Below, in pieces: positions 1-4,059 of a DNA stretch of 8,010 bases. Numbering within the stretch: position 1 is the stretch's first letter; every line of letters starts with the position of its first letter. The position numbers were made by a program, and so were the translations under genes. The notes under the pieces are model-generated. The model did not search any database. It worked only from the letters and a program-made list of their open reading frames with translations, and had not been told where the DNA came from. This DNA comes from Clostridiales bacterium (lineage in GTDB: Bacteria > Bacillota > Clostridia > Oscillospirales > Oscillospiraceae), in assembly GCA_019421525.1 (NCBI GenBank), contig JAHZFC010000071.1:2990-10999 (forward strand). The letters run 5' to 3'.

Positions 1-497
1 ATACCATTGAGGACCAGATCGTGGAATCCCTCCGCTTTCACACCGCTCTCAGCCGCTCCGCCATGCGGGAGGCCGCTTTGGAAATGCTCCGCAAGGTCAA
101 GATCCCCCGGGCGGAGGAGATCCTGAAGGAGTATCCCCACCACCTCTCGGGCGGTATGCTCCAGCGGGTGATGATCGCCATTGCCCTCATCAACAACCCC
201 CGGCTCCTCATCGCCGACGAGCCCACCACCGCCCTGGACGTGACCATCCAGGCCCAGATCCTGGACACGCTGAAGGAGATCAACGGTCAGGAGGGCACCG
301 CCATCCTCTTCATCTCCCACGACCTGGGGGTGGTGCGGGCCCTGTGCCAGCGGGTGGTGGTGATGCGCCACGGCCTCATCGTGGAGGAGGGGCCGGTGGA
401 CCAGGTGTTCTACCATCCCCGGGAGGAGTATACCCGGCAGCTCATCGCCGCCCGGCCCACCCGGAAAAAGCTGAAGGGAGGCGGGGGACATGGCTGA
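1..497 (+). CDS. ABC importer ATP-binding subunit, DppD/OppD/NikD-like (5' truncated)
   Basis: One of two cytoplasmic ATPases that power a peptide/nickel-type ABC importer. The reading frame is open from base 3, so the true start and the Walker A motif lie upstream of the window; GTG at 21 is internal. Counting from that GTG, the signature LSGGM is at residues 42-46, Walker B LLIADEP at about 62-68, the D-loop TALDV follows, and the switch His is in FISHDLGVV at about 98-105. The tail YHPREEYTRQLI is the hallmark of this subfamily. The protein stops about 20 residues later and lacks the Cys-containing oligopeptide/dipeptide C-terminal domain of classical OppD/DppD, so it resembles the short NikD-type subunits. 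Its stop overlaps the next gene by 8 nt (ATGGCTGA), implying translational coupling. Substrate cannot be told from an ATPase alone; dipeptides, oligopeptides or nickel complexes are all possible. Confidence 0.95.
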   Translation, partial: TIEDQIVESLRFHTALSRSAMREAALEMLRKVKIPRAEEILKEYPHHLSGGMLQRVMIAIALINNPRLLIADEPTTALDVTIQAQILDTLKEINGQEGTAILFISHDLGVVRALCQRVVVMRHGLIVEEGPVDQVFYHPREEYTRQLIAARPTRKKLKGGGGHG

Positions 498-1215
498 GCC
501 CATTTTGGAGATCCGTGATCTGAACAGCTGGTACGGCAGGGGCAAGGAGCGCCGCCAGGTGCTCAGGGACGTCTCCCTCACCCTGGCCCCCGGGGAGGCC
601 CTTGGGGTGGTGGGGGAGTCCGGCTCGGGCAAGACCACCCTGGCAAAGTGCGTGCTGGGCATCGTCACCGACCATGAGGGCGTCCTGAAGGTGAACAGCC
701 AGCGGCCCCAGATGGTGTTCCAGGACCCCTACGGCTCCCTGAACCCCGCCCGGACGGTGGGGTGGTTTTTGGAGGAGGCCCTTCGGGCCTCCGGCGTGAA
801 GGACAAGGGGGAGCGCCGGGACCGGGTGATGGCCATGCTCCGCCAGGTGGGGCTGAGGGAGGAGCACTACGGCCGCAGGCCCGCTCAGCTGTCCGGCGGG
901 CAGCGGCAGCGGGTGTCCATCGCCGCCGCCCTCATCCAGGGCAGCAAGCTCATCGTGCTGGACGAGCCGGTGTCCGCCCTGGACGTGACGTTGCAGGCAC
1001 AGATCTTACAGCTGCTGGCCGACCTGCGGGAGGAGCTGGGGCTGTCCTACCTGTTCATCTCCCACGATCTGGCGGTGGTCTACCAGCTGTGCGACCGGGT
1101 GGCGGTGATGACCGGCGGACAGATCGTGGAGGAGGGGGACGCGGACACGGTGTACGACCACCCCCGGCACGAGTACACGAAAAAGCTGCTGGCCGCCTCC
1201 CTGGCTCTGGACTGA
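490..1215 (+). CDS. ABC importer ATP-binding subunit, DppF/OppF/NikE-like
   Basis: Second ATPase of the same importer, expected to pair with the preceding subunit under two permeases that are not in the window. The 241-aa protein is complete: Walker A GESGSGKT at 42-49, Q-loop VFQDP around Q78, signature LSGGQ at 134-138, Walker B LIVLDEP at 154-160, D-loop SALDV, and switch His192 in SHDLAVV. It ends with the subfamily tail DHPRHEYTKKLL. At 241 aa it is shorter than typical OppF/DppF (about 300 or more) and has no C-terminal oligopeptide domain, matching short NikE-type proteins. The ATG at 490 follows a purine-rich GGGAGGCGGGGGA stretch and overlaps the upstream stop. The next gene starts 16 nt after this stop. 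Family assignment is secure; substrate is not. Confidence 0.96.
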   Translation: MAEPILEIRDLNSWYGRGKERRQVLRDVSLTLAPGEALGVVGESGSGKTTLAKCVLGIVTDHEGVLKVNSQRPQMVFQDPYGSLNPARTVGWFLEEALRASGVKDKGERRDRVMAMLRQVGLREEHYGRRPAQLSGGQRQRVSIAAALIQGSKLIVLDEPVSALDVTLQAQILQLLADLREELGLSYLFISHDLAVVYQLCDRVAVMTGGQIVEEGDADTVYDHPRHEYTKKLLAASLALD

Positions 1216-1216
1216 G

Positions 1217-1224
1217 AAAGGAGG
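1217..1224 (+). promoter_or_regulatory. Ribosome binding site deciding a GTG start
   Basis: AAAGGAGG lies 7 nt before GTG 1232. The in-frame ATG at 1241 would be 16 nt away, so GTG 1232 is the better start for the C39-like gene. Confidence 0.8.
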
Positions 1225-1231
1225 CTTTTCC

Positions 1232-2053
1232 GTGAAGTATATGACCTTCAATTCCTCGTGCAGCTACTGCTGCCTGGCCGACCTGCTGGAACTGTATGGC
1301 GTGGACCGGGAGGACCGTCAGCTGGCCCTGGACATGGACCTGCCCTGGCTGTTCGCCTGTGACGAGGGAGAGGGGGCCTTCCTGGCCGGGGCAATGCTCC
1401 AGGGACAGAGGTGGTTCGACCGCTGCCTGGGACCGCTGGGCTTTGCCTTCGAGGAAGAGCGGGTGGACAAGGGCGACGTGCCCGCCTACTTGGAGGCCCA
1501 TGCCCCCTGCATGGTGGGGATCAGAACAGCCACCTGGAAGCACGCCGTGGTCTGCACCGGGCGGGAGGAGGGCCAGCTATACTTCCTCAACCCCCACAGA
1601 CCGGGAGACGGGGAGCTGGATACCTTCTGCCTCACCGATGAGGAACTCATAGCGGCGCTGGAAGAACGCAATGCGGTGGGGCGTCTGCGCCGGATCGGGA
1701 GCCCCCGGCCGGCGGGCCGGGCGGACCTGTCTGCATCGCTGGACTGCCTGGAACGATACCGGCGGGCGCTGGTGGACTTCTGCGGCCGGGAGCGGACCGG
1801 ACAGGAGATCCGGGACAGCGCGGATGGCCTTTTCCGGCCGCTGGCGGTGGACGGCCTGGCCATGATGGAGCTGGCCGGGGAGCGGGAGCTGGCGGAAAAG
1901 ATGCGGACCTTCCAGCAACAGGCCATGGCCCTGTTCCGCGCCGGGGCGTGCCGCCCGGCGGACTTCGTGGACCTGGCCCTGTTCGAAGAGACTGTCAGCG
2001 GCTGGGAGGGGCAGGTCCGGCGGCGGATGGCGCGGGCGGGTCAAAACGCCTAA
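1232..2053 (+). CDS. C39-like cysteine-peptidase-fold protein in importer operon
   Basis: Hypothetical 273-aa protein, probably cytoplasmic (no signal peptide or membrane segment seen). Residues 10-23, CSYCCLADLLELYG, match the active-site helix of C39 peptidases in spacing (Cys, 13 residues to the Gly of the YG pair), pointing to Cys10 as nucleophile. His104 in WKHAVVCTG and Asn120 in YFLNPH sit where C39 enzymes carry the catalytic His and the Asp/Asn before Pro. The Gln usually six residues before the Cys is replaced by Met4; Asn7 is nearby. Residues about 160-273 form a charged, probably helical domain that I do not recognise. Co-transcription with two peptide-type ABC ATPases suggests a role in processing or sensing an imported substrate, but that is inference. 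It could also be an inactive peptidase fold or a peptide-handling enzyme related to BtrH-type domains. Confidence 0.6.
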   Translation: MKYMTFNSSCSYCCLADLLELYGVDREDRQLALDMDLPWLFACDEGEGAFLAGAMLQGQRWFDRCLGPLGFAFEEERVDKGDVPAYLEAHAPCMVGIRTATWKHAVVCTGREEGQLYFLNPHRPGDGELDTFCLTDEELIAALEERNAVGRLRRIGSPRPAGRADLSASLDCLERYRRALVDFCGRERTGQEIRDSADGLFRPLAVDGLAMMELAGERELAEKMRTFQQQAMALFRAGACRPADFVDLALFEETVSGWEGQVRRRMARAGQNA

Positions 2054-2081
2054 GGGGACTTTTCAACTGTTATTCTGCGAG

Positions 2082-2126
2082 AAAGAGCATGACGGCCAGG
2101 AAAAATGCCTGGCCGTCATGCTCTTT
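2082..2126. terminator. 19-bp perfect hairpin ending the importer operon
   Basis: Arms 2082-2100 and 2108-2126 are perfect reverse complements around the 7-nt loop AAAAATG, 28 nt after the stop of the C39-like gene. The right arm ends in CTCTTT and is followed by ATCTGGGCC, so the U-tract is short. The mirror reading also ends in CTCTTT, so it may act in both directions. The stem is strong, but classification as an intrinsic terminator is inference. Confidence 0.7.
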
Positions 2127-2291
2127 ATCTGGGCCTTGTTTGAAGCATGTCAACGTGCCCGCATGACGGGCCTTTTTCCGCCACGCGGCGCTGATCCTCC
2201 CTGCAATACACAAAGTATTGCGGCGTCAGATCGCTCTGCCTGGCGAAAAGATCCCTCGCCATTGGTCACATTTCCAATTTTGAAACAAGGC
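2127..2291. other. Intergenic stretch with short hairpins, possible dispersed repeat
   Basis: No convincing gene. It contains a GC hairpin with T-tract (2157-2177), an inverted repeat GCAATAC / GTATTGC (2203-2209 and 2215-2221, loop ACAAA) that extends to 9 pairs with one G-T, and a 5-bp repeat GGCGA / TCGCC (2242-2246, 2256-2260). It separates two transcription units facing each other (importer operon on +, regulator on -), so some of this may be termination structure. Its composition is less GC-biased than the flanking genes, which fits a non-coding repeat. Confidence 0.4.
2157..2177 (+). terminator. Short GC hairpin followed by T5
   Basis: GCCCG (2157-2161), loop CATGA, CGGGC (2167-2171), then CTTTTT. 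The stem is only 5 bp but entirely G-C, and the T-tract is well placed for a + strand intrinsic terminator. It could back up the weak U-tract of the larger hairpin at 2082-2126. Confidence 0.4.
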
Positions 2292-2876
2292 CTAGAGATA
2301 TTGGTAGAACAGTCCCTCCCGGGTGGAATACCAGAACAGGGTGCCGTGCCGCCGCCGGGGCAGGCGGAGCTGGAAGTCCCATTCCGGATAGTGCTTGACG
2401 ATGTGGACGCTGTCCCCCAGGGCAAAGGCGGTGAAGGACAGGTAGCAGTCCTTGGTCATGGGGTGGTCCGTGGTGAGGTACCACTCGTCCTCCACTTCCT
2501 CCACCCGGAGCTTGTGGGCCTCGTCCGCCTTTTGGGCGGTCAGCGGGGCCAGGGGCCTGCCGCAGCAGCTCACCTGGGCGTTGCCGGTGGATGTGGTGAT
2601 GCTGCCGCAGTCAGGGCAGACAAAGAATCGGATATGTTTCATGTTGCCTGGGACCGGGGCGTTGTCCGGCACCTCCCCGGCCAGCAGGCAGCCCACCTCC
2701 ACCCCCAGCGTCTGAGCCAAGAGGGGCAGCAGGGACAGGTCCGGAGACCCGCCGCCAGTCTCCCATTTGGATACGGCCTTGGGGCTGACGCCGATGGCTT
2801 GGGCCAGGCTGGCCTGGGTCAGGCCCCGGGCCAGCCGGAGCCGGCGGATGAGAGCGCCGTTTTTTCCGCAGTCCAT
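2292..2876 (-). CDS. XRE-family regulator fused to a degenerate desulfoferrodoxin-like domain
   Basis: Predicted 194-aa cytoplasmic DNA-binding protein. Residues about 8-62 are a Cro/CI-type helix-turn-helix (RLARGLTQASLAQAIGVSP, then AVSKWETG). Residues 87-105 hold a desulforedoxin-type metal site, CPDCG and CCG (Cys87, 90, 104, 105), likely binding Fe or Zn. The C-terminal part resembles the superoxide-reductase iron domain: His121, DHPMTKDCYLSF (138-148), KHYPEW and a final GLF. By alignment to the five SOR ligands (four His, one Cys), only His121 and His138 remain. The third His is Cys144, and the usual C-x2-H-G is S184-T-R-E187-G. So it is probably a regulator with a structural or sensory metal domain, not an enzyme. 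ATG 2876 is chosen because the HTH begins at once, AGGA lies 8 nt upstream, and the promoter (2974-3002) lies inside the longer open frame. Confidence 0.85.
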   Translation of the reverse strand: MDCGKNGALIRRLRLARGLTQASLAQAIGVSPKAVSKWETGGGSPDLSLLPLLAQTLGVEVGCLLAGEVPDNAPVPGNMKHIRFFVCPDCGSITTSTGNAQVSCCGRPLAPLTAQKADEAHKLRVEEVEDEWYLTTDHPMTKDCYLSFTAFALGDSVHIVKHYPEWDFQLRLPRRRHGTLFWYSTREGLFYQYL

Positions 2877-2884
2877 TGTTCGCA

Positions 2885-2888
2885 TCCT
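2885..2888 (-). promoter_or_regulatory. Ribosome binding site for the XRE regulator
   Basis: AGGA on the - strand, 8 nt before ATG 2876. It overlaps another in-frame ATG at 2885, which has no comparable site of its own; this favours the 2876 start. Confidence 0.5.
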
Positions 2889-2973
2889 AGTCGTGGTCTG
2901 CAAAAGCAGGGCCGCGGACCTCATGGGAACGCTCCCACAGGGCCCGGGGCCTTGTTTTTGTGAGGATGGGTCC

Positions 2974-3002
2974 ATCATACCCCAGAAGGAGAGAAAAAAC
3001 AA
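2974..3002 (-). promoter_or_regulatory. Sigma-A-type promoter of the XRE regulator
   Basis: On the - strand, -35 TTGTTT (2997-3002), a 17-nt spacer, and -10 TATGAT (2974-2979, five of six consensus bases). Transcription would start near 2967, leaving a leader of about 90 nt before ATG 2876. Confidence 0.7.
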
Positions 3003-3017
3003 TCCACGCAGCGTGGA
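3003..3017. promoter_or_regulatory. 15-nt palindrome against the -35 box, candidate operator
   Basis: TCCACGC-A-GCGTGGA, a perfect 7-bp dyad with one central base, ends exactly where the -35 hexamer of the regulator promoter begins. Position and size suit a dimeric DNA-binding protein. Autoregulation by the XRE protein is inference. Confidence 0.45.
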
Positions 3018-3132
3018 CTTTTCCCTGAACGGCTGGAGATCGTGCCGCGGCTGCCCCGGGCCCGGGGCAGCCGGCGCTGCGGACAGGAAAGCTCCCCGTC
3101 CTCCCCAGGGAGGGGAGGGCGGGGAGAAGTGG
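3018..3132. other. GC-rich intergenic DNA with strong palindromes
   Basis: Lies between the end of the DUF378 gene and the regulator promoter. Positions 3049-3060 and 3061-3072 form a perfect 24-nt palindrome, extended by one pair to 3048-3073. CCTCCCC / GGGGAGG (3100-3106, 3112-3118) forms a second 7-bp hairpin. Neither has a T-tract on either strand. They could end the DUF378 transcript through a U-less hairpin or be unrelated repeats. No gene is supported here. Confidence 0.45.
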
Positions 3133-3348
3133 TCATGCGCTTTGGCGGCGCTCCTCATGGCTGGGACGGAACAGCAGCGTCAGACACCACAGGGCGGCCA
3201 CAGCCACCACCACATAGATGACCCGGGCGATCAGGGTGCCGGAGCCGCCGCAGATGAAGGCCACAAGGTCGAAGTTGAACAGGCCGATGGCGCCCCAGTT
3301 GAGGCCGCCGATGATGGCCAGCGTCAGTGCGAGCTTGTCTAAAAACAT
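3133..3348 (-). CDS. DUF378 family small membrane protein
   Basis: A 71-aa protein of the DUF378 (YuzA-like) family, whose function is not known. The diagnostic motif GGLNWG is at residues 14-19, followed by GLFNFDLVAFI and, after GGSGTL, a second hydrophobic segment (ARVIYVVVAVAALWCLTLLF, 41-60). It should span the membrane twice with a short charged tail (HEERRQSA). Length is usual for the family. ATG 3348 has a consensus TAAGGAGG (3357-3364) 8 nt upstream. No clear promoter was found; TTGATC-N17-TAAGTC upstream is weak in its -10. Its stop is about 115 nt before the regulator promoter region, with hairpins between, so the two are probably separate units. Confidence 0.9.
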   Translation of the reverse strand: MFLDKLALTLAIIGGLNWGAIGLFNFDLVAFICGGSGTLIARVIYVVVAVAALWCLTLLFRPSHEERRQSA

Positions 3349-3364
3349 GATGCAAACCTCCTTA

Positions 3365-3682
3365 TGCGCAAGGGTAGTTTGTGATAAGGCGGTGCGACTT
3401 ATGCTGAAAAATTTTGCTGATCAAACGATCGGCGGCCTGTTTTGCGCAAAAACATATTTTTTATAGGATGGTCTTGTCCGGCGATGAGGGAAGGGACGGT
3501 CAAAATCGATATTTTGGACCGATGGGGTCGTTGCAGAAGTACCACCCAACCGGCCTTCTGGCCGGCGGAGCCTTTGCGCCGTACAAGCGTTTTGCCGCAG
3601 GCAAAACCTTGGCGCAGGGGCAATTCACTTGCCCCGAGCATGGAAATCCCGAAGGGTGGAGCCGAGCTCTGGGCGGCGGAAC
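3365..3682. repeat. Gene-free, palindrome-rich stretch beside the tRNA gene
   Basis: I see no gene on either strand here. It contains several inverted repeats in a row: TTTTGCGCAAAA (3440-3451); GGTCAAAAT / ATTTTGGACC with one bulge (3498-3520); CCGGCC / GGCCGG (3550-3565); GTTTTGCC / GGCAAAAC (3589-3607), whose stem continues outward with CAAG / CTTG and TGCGC / GCGCA to 3575-3616; and GGGGCAA / TTGCCCC (3617-3635). Such dense hairpins without codon-like composition suggest a dispersed palindromic repeat or a structured RNA rather than coding DNA. Confidence 0.45.
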
Positions 3683-3725
3683 CCACAAAAAAGGACATCT
3701 GCTTTGCAGATGTCCTTTTTTGTGG
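3683..3725. terminator. 20-bp perfect hairpin, terminator of tRNA-Thr, possibly bidirectional
   Basis: Arms 3683-3702 and 3706-3725 are exact reverse complements around a TTT loop. Each arm holds a run of six A or T, so the - strand reading gives GGACATCTGC, a loop, GCAGATGTCC and TTTTTT, a textbook intrinsic terminator; the + strand reading does too. The outer end of the stem includes the encoded CCA of the tRNA (3723-3725). Confidence 0.88.
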
Positions 3726-3798
3726 AGCTACTGGCCGGACTCGAACCGGCGACCTGCTGATTACGAATCAGCTGCTCTACCAACTGAGCCACAGTAGC
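3723..3798 (-). tRNA. tRNA-Thr (anticodon CGT)
   Basis: Folds completely as read on the - strand: acceptor GCTACTG / CAGTAGC, D arm GCTC-AGTTGGTA-GAGC, anticodon arm GCTGA-TTCGTAA-TCAGC with CGT at the anticodon position, 5-nt variable loop AGGTC, T arm GCCGG-TTCGAGT-CCGGC, discriminator T (3726). All stems are fully paired. CCA is encoded at 3725-3723, giving 76 nt with it and 73 without. It reads the Thr codon ACG, useful in GC-rich coding DNA. It stands alone, with its own promoter and terminator. Confidence 0.97.
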
Positions 3799-3810
3799 AT
3801 CCGACTGTGC

Positions 3811-3851
3811 GCCTTTGCCGGCAGGGCGGCAGCCGCACCATCTGCAAAGGC
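3811..3851. other. Inverted repeat in the tRNA 5' leader
   Basis: GCCTTTGC (3811-3818) and GCAAAGGC (3844-3851) are 8-bp complementary arms in the region transcribed ahead of the tRNA. It may fold in the precursor; no function is evident. Confidence 0.35.
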
Positions 3852-3858
3852 AAATGGG

Positions 3859-3887
3859 ATTTTACCACAAAAACCTCTGGCCGTCAA
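3859..3887 (-). promoter_or_regulatory. Sigma-A-type promoter of tRNA-Thr
   Basis: On the - strand, -35 TTGACG (3882-3887), spacer of 17 nt, -10 TAAAAT (3859-3864). Both boxes match consensus at five of six bases. Transcription would begin near 3852, about 54 nt before the mature tRNA 5' end. Confidence 0.85.
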
Positions 3888-3993
3888 TGCCTTTTTGTCT
3901 GAGGGACGGGTGAGGCGCCGGACGGGGGCGGGGACCGGGACGGGCCGGGATGGGAAGGATCGGCTGACAGGAAGGGAAATACCGGAAAAATAG

Positions 3994-4022
3994 TTGCAGA
4001 TCCCGTGGGGAAATGATACAAT
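3994..4022 (+). promoter_or_regulatory. Sigma-A-type promoter of smc
   Basis: -35 TTGCAG (3994-3999), 17-nt spacer, -10 TACAAT (4017-4022). Transcription would start near 4029, about 30 nt before TTG 4060. The -35 box coincides with an in-frame TTG that would otherwise be read as an upstream start. Confidence 0.8.
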
Positions 4023-4046
4023 AATCTATCTATATGCAGGTTACTG

Positions 4047-4052
4047 TGAGGT
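4047..4052 (+). promoter_or_regulatory. Ribosome binding site deciding the smc start
   Basis: GAGGTG ends 7 nt before TTG 4060. The competing in-frame GTG at 4051 overlaps this site and has no good site of its own. Confidence 0.65.
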
Positions 4053-4059
4053 GCGCGAT

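Noticed and set aside
442..1543. Antisense open frames over the ABC ATPase genes
   Set aside because: Shadows of strongly conserved + strand genes; low-complexity translations without recognisable domains.
2292..2876. Superoxide reductase activity for the regulator
   Set aside because: Three of the five expected iron ligands are not present at the aligned positions.
2877..3158. N-terminal extension of the XRE regulator from an upstream ATG at 3158
   Set aside because: It would run through the promoter at 2974-3002 and two palindromes and overlap the DUF378 gene end; the extension is proline-rich and unlike the family.
3349..3480. Promoter for the DUF378 gene (TTGATC-N17-TAAGTC on the - strand)
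   Set aside because: The -10 matches consensus at only two positions, and alternatives are equally weak.
3414..3993. Open frames on the + strand across the tRNA, with peptides such as SYWPDSNRRPADYESAALP and RTRTGDLLITNQLLYQLSH
   Set aside because: These are well-known false translations of the antisense of a tRNA gene; the tRNA fold explains the sequence.
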